DNA of 64,000 nt from Sanguibacter suarezii NBRC 16159 (GTDB lineage Bacteria; Actinomycetota; Actinomycetes; Actinomycetales; Cellulomonadaceae): contig NZ_BCRT01000008.1 in the NCBI RefSeq assembly GCF_001552735.1, positions 1-64,000 of the forward strand, written 5' to 3'. The position numbers and the translations under genes are program-made. Below the pieces are notes generated by a model. The model ran no database searches. It saw only the letters and a program-made list of their open reading frames with translations, and was not told the DNA's origin. Below are positions 10,937-18,137 of the stretch, in pieces (the stretch's first letter is position 1; each line of letters opens with the position of its first letter).

Positions 10937-11752
10937 TCAGCGCGCCCCGGGCACGGTCGCGGGACGAGCCGTCGGGGAGCGTCGGCGCACCCGGACGACG
11001 AGCGCTGCGAGCAGCACCACCGCGGCGGCTGCGGCGGCCACCGGAGCGACGGTGGCGTCCTCGAGCGGCCCGTCCCAGCGTCCGACCGCGATCCACGCCA
11101 GGCCCCAGGCCATCGCCAGGTTGATGGTGAGGCGGCCACCGGTGTGGATCGCGAAGGCGATGCCGATCACCGCGGCGGCGACGAGCAGCACGACGGACCA
11201 CCCGGTCGCGCCGAGCCCCAGGTCGCCCGGCTCGGAGGAGGCCGCTGCGGCGGCGACGTTGGCGATCGCAGCGACGGTCACCCAGCCGAGGTAGAGCCCG
11301 AAGGTCCCGTCCACGAGCACCGTCTCCACCCACGAGGACGACGCCGTGGCGCGCATCCGCTCCAGGATGAGCACGAGCACCACGAGCAGGGCGGCCATCA
11401 CCACCACGCTCACCCAGACCCACCCGGCCTGGACCACGAGCAGCCACGCTGCGTTGAGCACGAGCGAGGCAGCCGCTAGCCACCCCATCGCGCGCTGGCG
11501 GGTCGACTCCCGCTGGGCAGGCAGCGCCTGCCAGACGGCGTACCCGATGAGTCCGAGGTAGATCACCGACCAGATGGCGAAGGCCGTGGAGGCGGGAGCG
11601 ACCGGTGTGGCGCTCGCGGACAGCGCTCCTCCGGCAGCCTCGGAGGTCGGTGTCCCGCCGAAGGCACCGGAGCCGTAGGCCGCTCCGACGATGGCGAGCA
11701 CGCCGAGGACAACGACACTGATCTGTCGGATGAGATCCCGGTTCTTCGTCAT
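10937..11752 (-). CDS. TspO/MBR-like (tryptophan-rich sensory) membrane protein
   Basis: 271 residues with about eight hydrophobic helices. Motifs such as FAIWSVIYLGLIGYAVWQ, LNAAWLLVVQAGW and LGWVTVAAIANVA recall TspO/MBR family proteins, which bind porphyrins or sterols. It is longer than the classical 160-residue TspO and belongs to the extended bacterial form found in actinobacteria. The start at 11752 (MTKNRDLIRQI) is preferred over an in-frame ATG six codons upstream, although neither has a strong ribosome site. It ends 71 bp before the start of the GNAT gene on the same strand, so they may be co-transcribed. Confidence 0.72.
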   Translation of the reverse strand: MTKNRDLIRQISVVVLGVLAIVGAAYGSGAFGGTPTSEAAGGALSASATPVAPASTAFAIWSVIYLGLIGYAVWQALPAQRESTRQRAMGWLAAASLVLNAAWLLVVQAGWVWVSVVVMAALLVVLVLILERMRATASSSWVETVLVDGTFGLYLGWVTVAAIANVAAAAASSEPGDLGLGATGWSVVLLVAAAVIGIAFAIHTGGRLTINLAMAWGLAWIAVGRWDGPLEDATVAPVAAAAAAVVLLAALVVRVRRRSPTARPATVPGAR

Positions 11753-11893
11753 CGCACGACACTGGCACATCGCGTCACCGTCAGCATCTCGACACGGTCG
11801 CCGGCAGGTCTCTGAACAGCCATGACGGGGCGCGGGGACCTGCGCCGGTCGGCGTGCTGCTCACTGCTGCTGGGTCGGGTACCGCCGTGCCGG

Positions 11894-12586
11894 CTACGCC
11901 TGGACGATGATCACGTGCAAGGTCCGCGGCCCGTGCACGCCCTCCACGCGGGAGAGCTCGATGTCGCTGGTCGCGCTCGGGCCGGAGATCCAGGTCTGGG
12001 GGCGGTCGGGGTGCTCAGCGAGGATGGCCACACCCTCGGGGACGGAGTCCACCACTTGGTCGGTGCGCACGACGCAGACGTGGACGTCGGGCACGAGGGT
12101 GATGGCGCGGCGGCCCTGGTCCTCGGCGCCGTCCAGCACGATCGTCCCGGTGTCCGCGATCGCCACCCGGGCGGCGGTGACCACGGCGTCGACCTCGTCG
12201 AGCTCCAGGGCGGTCATCGGCGCCTCGCGGGAGTCGGTGAGCACCGTGGTCCCGGACGGCAGCCCGTCCACCCAGTGCGTGGCGAGCCCCGCGGGCACGA
12301 CGACGGAGCGCGCCGCGTCGCCCGTCTCGGCATCGAGGGTGGCGAAGTGGGAGGCGAGGACCTCGCCGACGAGGGCCGTCACGGCCTCGTCGGTCTCGAC
12401 CCGGTGCACGTGGGCCTTGTAGTCCTCGAGGCGGTCGACCAGCAGGTCGATCGCGCCGGGGGAGCCGGGCGCGTGCTCGCCCGTCCGGCGGTACTCCCGG
12501 GCTACCGGGGGAAGGGTTCCCTGGTGGCCCGTGACGCCGTCGAGCGCGGCGCGGACACGGTGCAGGATCTCGCTGCGTGCGCTCAT
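11894..12586 (-). CDS. lutC: L-lactate utilisation protein LutC (LUD domain)
   Basis: 230 residues of the LUD/DUF162 family: IADTGTIVLDGAEDQGRRAITLVPDVHVCVV is the conserved core (given here as AIADTGTIVLD, then RRAITLVPDVHVCV). LutC is the third subunit of the LutABC complex that oxidises L-lactate to pyruvate in the cytoplasm. It starts at 12586 with an ATGA overlap with the lutB stop codon, so translation is coupled. It is the last gene of lutA-lutB-lutC. Confidence 0.92.
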   Translation of the reverse strand: MSARSEILHRVRAALDGVTGHQGTLPPVAREYRRTGEHAPGSPGAIDLLVDRLEDYKAHVHRVETDEAVTALVGEVLASHFATLDAETGDAARSVVVPAGLATHWVDGLPSGTTVLTDSREAPMTALELDEVDAVVTAARVAIADTGTIVLDGAEDQGRRAITLVPDVHVCVVRTDQVVDSVPEGVAILAEHPDRPQTWISGPSATSDIELSRVEGVHGPRTLHVIIVQA

Positions 12587-14163
12587 GAGGCGTCCTCGGG
12601 AGTGGTCGGAGAGTCGTCGTGAGTACTGGCCCACCACTGCCGGAAGGTCTCCTTGGGCGGGGCGGGGATGTCCCGGGCGCCGGTCCACAGGGAGCCGGGG
12701 TAGGGCAGGGAGGTGACCCGTTTCTTCTTCCCGGCCAGCAGGCGCAGCGCGGCGGTGCCCTTCTCGGCGGTGGCGAAGCGCGTGGAGTCGGCCATGACGA
12801 AGGACGCCGCCTTCATCGCCGCGCCCCAGGCCGTGGGCCGGTGGCGGGCCTTGTCCTCCTCGACCGTGCGGGCGCGCAGGTGCACCAGCAGGGAGGGGAT
12901 GTCGATCTTGACCGGGCACACCTCGTAGCAGGCGCCGCACAGGGTCGAGGCGAAGGGCAGGGTGTTGTTGGGGTCGGAGTGGCCGGTGGACCCGGTGAGC
13001 TGGGGGGTGAGGATCGCGCCGATGGGGCCGGGGTAGACCGAGCCGTAGGCGTGCCCGCCGACCCGCTCGTAGACGGGGCACACGTTGAGGCACGCCGAGC
13101 AGCGGATGCACTTGAGCGCGGCCCGGCCTACGTCGTCGGCCAGGGCGTTGGTGCGGCCGTTGTCCAGGAGCACCAGGTGGACGTTCTGCGGGCCGTCGCC
13201 GGGGGTGACCCCGGTCCACAGGCTCGTGTAGGGGTTCATCCGCTCCCCGGTCGAGGACCGCGGCAGCAGCTGCATGAAGACCTCGAGGTCTTCGAAGGTC
13301 GGCACGAGCTTCTCGATGCCCATGACGGTGATGAGGGTCTCGGGGAGGGTCAGGCACATCCGCCCGTTGCCCTCGGACTCCACGACGGTCAGCGTCCCGG
13401 TGCTCGCCACGGCGAAGTTCGCGCCGCTGATGGCGACCTTGGCGGCGAGGAACTTGCGGCGCAGGTGCGCCCGGGCGGCCATCGCCAGCTCACGCGGTGC
13501 GTCGGTCATCCCCTCGGGGGTGTGCTCCATCCGTTCGAGGAAGATCTCGCGGATCTCCGAGCGGTTGCGGTGGATGGCCGGGACGAGGATGTGGGAGGGC
13601 ATGTCGTCGGCGAGCTGGACGATGAGCTCGGCGAGGTCGGTCTCGAAGGCGGCGATGCCCTCGGCGGCGAGTGCCTCGTTGAGGCCGATCTCCTGGGTGG
13701 CCATGGACTTGACCTTGACCACCTCGGTCTCCCCGGTGGCCTTGACGAGGTCGGCGACGATGCGATTGGCCTCGGCGGCGTCCCGGGCCCAGTGGATGAT
13801 GCCGCCGCGGGCGGTGAAGTTCTTCTCGAACTCCTCCAGCAACGCCGGCAGGTCAGCCATGACGCGGACCTTGAGGTCCGAGCCCGCGGTGCGCAGCTCT
13901 TCCCAGTCAGGCACCTCGCCGACCACCGCGGCGCGCTTGGCGCGGATGGTCGACGTCGCATGGGCGAGGTTGCGACGCAGCTGGGAGTTGTTCAGGGCCG
14001 CGCGGGCGGCGTCGGGGAAGGTCTCGCCCCAGCGCAGCGGCGCGTCGGGGTGGGGGACGTCGTCGCCCACCCGGGTGCGGTCGGCGCCGGTCTGGTCGGC
14101 TGCGGGGCCGCGGCGGGAGGCGCCGGGGGCGGCGAGGGACGGCATGCCCAGGAAGGTGCTCAT
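12583..14163 (-). CDS. lutB: L-lactate utilisation iron-sulfur protein LutB
   Basis: 526 residues. The N-terminal LUD-like domain (residues about 60-320, with GANFAVASTGTLTVVESEGN) is followed by a ferredoxin-type region with CIRCSACLNVCPVY and LCGACYEVCPVKID, which should bind two [4Fe-4S] clusters. A C-terminal LutB/LldF domain follows. It transfers electrons during L-lactate oxidation together with LutA and LutC. ATG 14163 overlaps the lutA stop codon by four bases (ATGA), and its own stop overlaps the lutC start in the same way, so the three genes form a tightly coupled operon. Confidence 0.95.
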   Translation of the reverse strand: MSTFLGMPSLAAPGASRRGPAADQTGADRTRVGDDVPHPDAPLRWGETFPDAARAALNNSQLRRNLAHATSTIRAKRAAVVGEVPDWEELRTAGSDLKVRVMADLPALLEEFEKNFTARGGIIHWARDAAEANRIVADLVKATGETEVVKVKSMATQEIGLNEALAAEGIAAFETDLAELIVQLADDMPSHILVPAIHRNRSEIREIFLERMEHTPEGMTDAPRELAMAARAHLRRKFLAAKVAISGANFAVASTGTLTVVESEGNGRMCLTLPETLITVMGIEKLVPTFEDLEVFMQLLPRSSTGERMNPYTSLWTGVTPGDGPQNVHLVLLDNGRTNALADDVGRAALKCIRCSACLNVCPVYERVGGHAYGSVYPGPIGAILTPQLTGSTGHSDPNNTLPFASTLCGACYEVCPVKIDIPSLLVHLRARTVEEDKARHRPTAWGAAMKAASFVMADSTRFATAEKGTAALRLLAGKKKRVTSLPYPGSLWTGARDIPAPPKETFRQWWASTHDDSPTTPEDAS

Positions 14164-14981
14164 CGGGTGCTCACCTCGATGCTCGTGGCCGAGCGGTCGG
14201 TGCCCGGGTCGCCCACGGTCGGGGGCTGGGCGGGCTCGGTGCGGGTGCTGGCGAGGATCTCGGCGAGGTGCATGGTGCGCACCCCCGAGCGGGTGCGGCT
14301 GAGGCCGCCGCCGATGTGCATGAGGCAGGAGTAGTCCCCGGCGGTGAGGACCTCGGCGCCGGTGGACCGCACGTTCGTCATCTTGTCCCCGAGCATGGCC
14401 ACCGACGTCTCGGAGTTCTTCAGCGCGAAGGTGCCGCCGAACCCGCAGCAGGACTCGGCGTCGGGCAGCTCGACGAGGTCGATGCCGTCGACGGCGCGCA
14501 GCAGCTGGAGCGGGCGGTCGCCCACGTGCAGCATCCGCAGGGAGTGGCAGGTGGGGTGGTAGGTGACGCGGTGGGGGAAGTGCGCGCCGACGTCGGTCAC
14601 GCCGAGCACGTCGACGAGGAGCTCGGAGAGCTCGTAGGTCTTGGCGGCGACGGCCTCGGCCGTGACGGCGAGCTTCTCGTTGCCCTGGGTGCGGCACACC
14701 ATCGCCTGCTGGTGGCGGATGGACCCGGTGCACGAGCCGGAGGGGACGACGATCGCGTCCCACTCGTCGTCCAGGACCGGGGAGAAGGCCTCGACGTGGT
14801 TCGTGATGATGGGCATCGCGTCGGCGAAGTACCCGGTGTTGACGTGCATCTGCCCGCAGCAGGTCTGGGTGGGCGGGAACACCACCTCGTGGCCGAGGCG
14901 CTCGAGCAGGCGCACCGTGGCCTGCGGGGCCTGGGGGAACATGGCGTCGGCGAGACAGGTCGCCGCGAGAGCGATGCGCAC
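14160..14981 (-). CDS. lutA: L-lactate utilisation protein LutA (CCG-domain Fe-S oxidoreductase)
   Basis: 273 residues with two cysteine-rich CCG domains: QTCCGQMHVNTGYF and ESCCGFGGTFALKN. This is the LutA/LldE subunit of the L-lactate oxidation complex. The GTG start at 14981 has AAGGA seven bases upstream on the minus strand and gives the expected N-terminus VRIALAATCLADAMFPQ; the open frame extends 49 codons further but runs through the operator region. It is the first gene of lutABC. Two adjacent operator-like palindromes lie 50-80 bp upstream (15031-15060). Confidence 0.94.
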   Translation of the reverse strand: MRIALAATCLADAMFPQAPQATVRLLERLGHEVVFPPTQTCCGQMHVNTGYFADAMPIITNHVEAFSPVLDDEWDAIVVPSGSCTGSIRHQQAMVCRTQGNEKLAVTAEAVAAKTYELSELLVDVLGVTDVGAHFPHRVTYHPTCHSLRMLHVGDRPLQLLRAVDGIDLVELPDAESCCGFGGTFALKNSETSVAMLGDKMTNVRSTGAEVLTAGDYSCLMHIGGGLSRTRSGVRTMHLAEILASTRTEPAQPPTVGDPGTDRSATSIEVSTR

Positions 14982-15030
14982 GGTGGTCCTTGGGGGAGGC
15001 GGGTTGCTGACAGAACTCCACGATAACGCA

Positions 15031-15045
15031 TGTGGCCTGACCACA
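15031..15045. promoter_or_regulatory. FadR/LldR-type operator before lutA
   Basis: TGTGGCCTGACCACA, a TGG-N5-CCA inverted repeat matching the general pattern of FadR-family GntR operators such as those of LldR lactate regulators. A FadR-family gene lies at 16199-16918. Confidence 0.6.
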
Positions 15046-15060
15046 GGATAGCGCTTTCCC
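15046..15060. promoter_or_regulatory. LacI-type operator before lutA
   Basis: GGATAGCGCTTTCCC, directly adjacent to the GntR-type site. Its reverse complement carries the AAGCGCTATCC string found in the fucO operator at 8156-8171. Confidence 0.55.
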
Positions 15061-15075
15061 AAAGGCTCGAGTTCG

Positions 15076-15145
15076 GTGAGGTCGTCTATCAGGTGCGAGG
15101 TCGTCTGTTCAGATAGACGACCTCGCACCTGATAGACGACCTCAC
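15076..15145. repeat. Perfect 31-bp inverted repeat (family C)
   Basis: Arms 15076-15106 and 15115-15145 are perfect reverse complements with an 8-base loop. GAGGTCGTCT is used twice inside each arm, so the element is a nested palindrome. It lies between the ABC ATPase stop and the lutA promoter and could act as a terminator. A lone GAGGTCGTCTAT recurs at 24271-24282. Confidence 0.9.
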
Positions 15146-15237
15146 GGTCCGGCGACCGGCGCCTGGCGGCCGGCGCCTGGCGGCCGGGTTCCGGCGCTCG
15201 GCGGCGCTCGCCGGCGTCCGCCGGCCGGCGGAGGGGG

Positions 15238-16017
15238 TTAGGCGAAGGCGCCTGTCGCCTCGGGGAATGCGGTCGCCAGGTCGCGGGTCGCCTCGTGCTT
15301 GGGCGAGGTCAGCAGGTCCTGCAGGCTGCCGGTCTCCACGAAGGTCCCGTGGTCGAGCACGTGGACGGTGGGGCACAGGCGGTTGATGAGCTCGAGGTCG
15401 TGGGAGGCCACGAGCAGCCCGATGTTGTCCTCCTCGACGATCTCGGCCAGGCGCCGGCTGACCGCGTCCTTGAGGGACTGGTCCAGGGCGGTGGTCGGCT
15501 CGTCGAGCAGCAGGATGTCAGGCCGGGTGGCCAGCGCTGCGGCCAGGGCGAGACGCTGACGCTCGCCGCCGGAGAGGGAGGAGATGGTGCGCGGGAGGAA
15601 GCGCGGCTCGAGGAACATGACGGCGATGACGTCCGCCGCGCTCGCGCCGGTCGCCCGGCCGGCCTTGCGTGCCTTGGTCAGCTCGCCCTCGATCGCCTTC
15701 TGGACCGTCTGGCGCGAGTCAAGGCCGCTGAACCCGTTCTGGGCGACGGACCGGACCGCGACACCGAAGCGCTTCTTGTCCCGGATGCCCAGCCGGCCCA
15801 CGGTCGCGCCGTCGAAGTTGACCCGCCCGCCGCGGACCTTGAGCTCGCCGGTCATCGCCTTGATCAGCGTCGTCTTGCCGACCCCTGAGCGGCCGATGAT
15901 CCCGATGGCGCCGGTGCTGGGGGAGACCAGGAGGTCCACCCCGTTGATCGACGGCGTGCTTCCGTAGCCTGCCACGAGCCCGTGTGCGGACAGGCTGGAC
16001 GTCTTGGCGCTCATCAT
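15238..16017 (-). CDS. Orphan ABC transporter ATP-binding protein
   Basis: 259 residues with a complete nucleotide-binding domain: Walker A GRSGVGKTTL (about residue 42), Q-loop, signature LSGGERQRL, Walker B ILLLDEPTTALDQ and H-loop ASHDLEL. The closest feel is the peptide/nickel/phosphonate (PhnK/OppF-like) group. No permease or binding-protein gene is nearby, so the partner is unknown. The tandem ATGATG at 16017/16014 leaves the start uncertain by one codon; AGGAG lies just upstream. It is on the same strand as lutABC but separated from it by a 31-bp perfect inverted repeat that probably terminates transcription. Confidence 0.85.
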   Translation of the reverse strand: MMSAKTSSLSAHGLVAGYGSTPSINGVDLLVSPSTGAIGIIGRSGVGKTTLIKAMTGELKVRGGRVNFDGATVGRLGIRDKKRFGVAVRSVAQNGFSGLDSRQTVQKAIEGELTKARKAGRATGASAADVIAVMFLEPRFLPRTISSLSGGERQRLALAAALATRPDILLLDEPTTALDQSLKDAVSRRLAEIVEEDNIGLLVASHDLELINRLCPTVHVLDHGTFVETGSLQDLLTSPKHEATRDLATAFPEATGAFA

Positions 16018-16198
16018 TCTCCTGTTCGGGGCGTTGCCCCTTGATCGGTCCTCGCTCGGCAGCCGTCACAGCTGTCATGACGTTCAACGATCGAGGACGC
16101 TTCTACGCTCCCACGATATGCCGAGGATGGCACCGTCATGTGCCATCGGTCCTAGAGATCTCCGGCTGACGGCGCTAACGCGGCGATACGCTGGCCGG

Positions 16199-16918
16199 AT
16201 GCGCACCCATGAAGCTGTTCTCGCCCGCATCGAGGCGGACCTCGCCGCCGGGCGGTGGGCCATCGGAGAGCGGCTCCCGGCCGAGCGTGCCTTCGCCGAA
16301 GAGCTCGGCGTCTCGCGCCCCTCGGTCCGCGAGGCCATCCGCGTCCTGGAGGCCATGGGCATCGTGCGCACCGCCGTCGGCTCAGGGCCCGACGCCGGGG
16401 CGAGCGTCATCAACCGGCCGGCGGCCGGGCTGGGCTCGGCCATGCGCCTGCACCTCGCCGTGGGCACCTTGCCGGTGCGCGACGTCGTCGAGCTGCGGGT
16501 GCTGCTCGAGACGTGGGCGGTGGGCCGGATCGGGGAACGGGTCGGTGAGCGGGGCGGTGAGGACGAGGCGCAGGCCGGCGGGCGGGCACTGGACGCCGCG
16601 GAGGTGCTGCTCGACCAGATGGACGACGAGGAGCTCACGCCGCAGGCGTTCCAGGAGCTCGACTCCGCCTTTCACGTCGCGCTGGCTGGGCTGTCGGGGA
16701 ACCTGCTCGTCGAGGCGGTGATGCTCGGCCTGCGCGGCGCGATCGAGAGCTACGTGCTCGCTGCCACGGCGACGATGCCGGACTGGCCGGCGACCGCTGC
16801 CCGTCTGCGCAGCGAGCATCGCACGATCCTCGCGGCGGTCGCTGCGGGGGATTCCGCCGGTGCGCAGGCGGCGGTCGAACGCCACATCGCCGGCTTCGCC
16901 CAGGAAGCAGGGCTTTGA
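16199..16918 (+). CDS. FadR-family GntR regulator (LldR-like candidate)
   Basis: 239 residues. The N-terminal winged helix (residues 1-70: GERLPAERAFAEELGVSRPSVREAIRVLEAMG, here cited as ERLPAERAFAEELGVSRPS) is followed by an FCD ligand-binding domain (VRDVVELRVLLETWAVGRI, then FHVALAGLSGN and the metal-ligand-like His in RLRSEHRTIL and VERHIAGF). The upstream open frame extension to 16004 overlaps the divergent ABC gene and is not used. FadR-family LldR proteins control L-lactate operons, and a matching operator sits before lutA 1.2 kb away, so lactate control is a reasonable inference. Confidence 0.85.
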   Translation: MRTHEAVLARIEADLAAGRWAIGERLPAERAFAEELGVSRPSVREAIRVLEAMGIVRTAVGSGPDAGASVINRPAAGLGSAMRLHLAVGTLPVRDVVELRVLLETWAVGRIGERVGERGGEDEAQAGGRALDAAEVLLDQMDDEELTPQAFQELDSAFHVALAGLSGNLLVEAVMLGLRGAIESYVLAATATMPDWPATAARLRSEHRTILAAVAAGDSAGAQAAVERHIAGFAQEAGL

Positions 16919-16960
16919 CACGCACTCCGATGCTGGTGCGCCGCCCCGCGAGCGGGCCCA

Positions 16961-17120
16961 CGCACTCGTGCGCAAACCCGCGAACTCGTGCGTGAGCCCG
17001 CGAACTCGTGCGCCAGGGCGGGTGGGTCGCCCGTGCCGGGGCCTGGCGCACGAGCTCGGCGAATGGTTCACGAGCTCGGCGAATGGGTCACGAGCTCGGG
17101 GAGCGGGTCACGAGTTCGGC
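16961..17120. repeat. 20-bp tandem repeat cluster in two orientations (family B, locus 1)
   Basis: Three 20-bp units starting CGAACTCGTGCG (16961, 16981, 17001; the first reads CGCACTCGTGCG), then a 30-bp gap, then four units starting CGAGCTCGGCG or CGAGTTCGGCG (17051, 17071, 17091, 17111) in the opposite sense. The halves can pair (for example GAACTCGTGCGCCAG with CTGGCGCACGAGCTC). It fills the gap between convergent genes. Locus 2 is at 62123-62246. Confidence 0.9.
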
Positions 17121-17147
17121 GGGGAGAGGGACGGGGACGGGGGTGGG

Positions 17148-17462
17148 TCAGTCGATGACCTTGAGGCCGACGACGCAGGCGACGATCCCCAGCAGCAGCA
17201 GGATGCGCACGAGCGAGGCGGGCTCGGCGCCGGTGGCCATCGCGTAGGTGACGGTGCCGACCGCGCCGATCCCCACCCAGACGGCGTAGGCCGTCCCGGT
17301 GGGCAGGTCGCGCATGGCGTAGGCGAGGCCGGCCATGGAGACCAGCAGCGCGGCGCCGAACACGACGGTCGGTGCGAGCTTGCTCAGGCCTTCGCTGCGG
17401 CCGAGCGCGGTGGCCCAGACGGCTTCGAAGACGCCAGAGATGACAAGAATGATCCAGGACAT
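17148..17462 (-). CDS. gdx: Small multidrug resistance family guanidinium exporter (SugE/Gdx)
   Basis: 104 residues with four transmembrane helices. MSWIILVISGVFEAVWATAL carries the essential Glu of the SMR family (about residue 13); LPTGTAYAVWVGIGAVG is the conserved second-half motif. Members under guanidine riboswitches export guanidinium in exchange for protons. ATG 17462 has GGAGGG five to six bases upstream; the longer open frame crosses the riboswitch and is rejected. The guanidine-III aptamer immediately upstream supports the Gdx (rather than drug exporter) assignment. It was long called sugE. Confidence 0.93.
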   Translation of the reverse strand: MSWIILVISGVFEAVWATALGRSEGLSKLAPTVVFGAALLVSMAGLAYAMRDLPTGTAYAVWVGIGAVGTVTYAMATGAEPASLVRILLLLGIVACVVGLKVID

Positions 17463-17475
17463 GACAACCCTCCAC

Positions 17476-17517
17476 GCGCCGTCTTGTCGCTGACCGGGTA
17501 CGGCGCACCTCGTCCGG
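17476..17517 (-). promoter_or_regulatory. Guanidine-III (mini-ykkC class) riboswitch
   Basis: On the minus strand this 42-nt RNA begins CCGGACGAGGTGCGCC and ends ACAAGACGGCGC. From memory it matches the Thermobifida fusca guanidine-III aptamer used for structure work except for one extra C in the joining segment. The P1, P2 and pseudoknot halves (GGTGCGCCGT with ACGGCGC; CCGG with CCGG) are all present. Its 3' end is two bases from the gdx ribosome binding site (17468-17473), which fits translational control. Confidence 0.92.
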
Positions 17518-17642
17518 GGTGCCAGGTGGCTTGGGTTCGGAGCAGGAAACCGGCGAGCCGGTGCGTCTGATCCACCTCCACGGTACCCCATCGGGTGTCG
17601 CGCTGGCAGGTCAGCAGGTCAGCAGCTCACGCGCTCAGGACC

Positions 17643-18128
17643 TCAGGCGTCCGTGACCTCGATGGTCAGCGTCATCCCGGCGGCGCGGTGCCCGCTGACG
17701 CTGCACCAGCCGTCGAGGCTCTCGTCGACGACGCCGAGGTCGAGGACGGCGGACTTGTCGCGCGGGAGCAGCTCGGTGGCCAGGTCGTTCTCGAAGACGA
17801 GGTCGTGGGGCATGGAGTCGGCGTTCTTGGCCTCGATGATCACGTGGGTGCCGGGCTCGACCTCGATGACCGAGGGCTCGAAGCGCATGTCCTTCATGAG
17901 CACGGTCACGGTCACGGTGCCGTCCGAGGCTGTCTCGGCCGTGCCCGGTTCGTCGACCGGGCCGCTGCACGCGCCCAGGGCGGCGAAGACGCCGACGCAG
18001 ACGGCGAGGCGTCCGCGGGTCGTGGCGTGGCGGGTGGGGACGGGCCTCAGGCGGCGTGGCCGCCCGATCTGGCACAGCCGGTTGGCGGGGTTGAGGTCGC
18101 TGCACTGACGGATATCACGGTGAAACAC
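17643..18128 (-). CDS. Cupredoxin-like lipoprotein
   Basis: 161 residues. A basic N-terminus is followed by a hydrophobic stretch and lipobox LGACS, so the protein is probably anchored outside the membrane. The mature part is a blue-copper fold: VTVLMKDMRFEPSVIEVEPG at the start, then the ligand set His (SMPHDLVF), Cys and His (WCSVSGH) and Met (RAAGM), all present. It could carry electrons or copper. The GTG start at 18128 leaves a 40-residue stretch before the hydrophobic region, which is long, so the true start may lie further in. It begins nine bases after the stop of the LacI-family gene and may be read through from it. Confidence 0.82.
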   Translation of the reverse strand: MFHRDIRQCSDLNPANRLCQIGRPRRLRPVPTRHATTRGRLAVCVGVFAALGACSGPVDEPGTAETASDGTVTVTVLMKDMRFEPSVIEVEPGTHVIIEAKNADSMPHDLVFENDLATELLPRDKSAVLDLGVVDESLDGWCSVSGHRAAGMTLTIEVTDA

Positions 18129-18137
18129 ACCCCTACT

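Noticed and set aside
16961-17120. Possible CRISPR array at the 20-bp repeat cluster
   Set aside because: Units are head-to-tail without spacers, in two orientations, and no cas genes lie nearby.
17463-17600. Guanidine-I (ykkC) riboswitch upstream of the exporter
   Set aside because: The large ykkC core is absent; the short pseudoknotted guanidine-III form explains the conserved bases.
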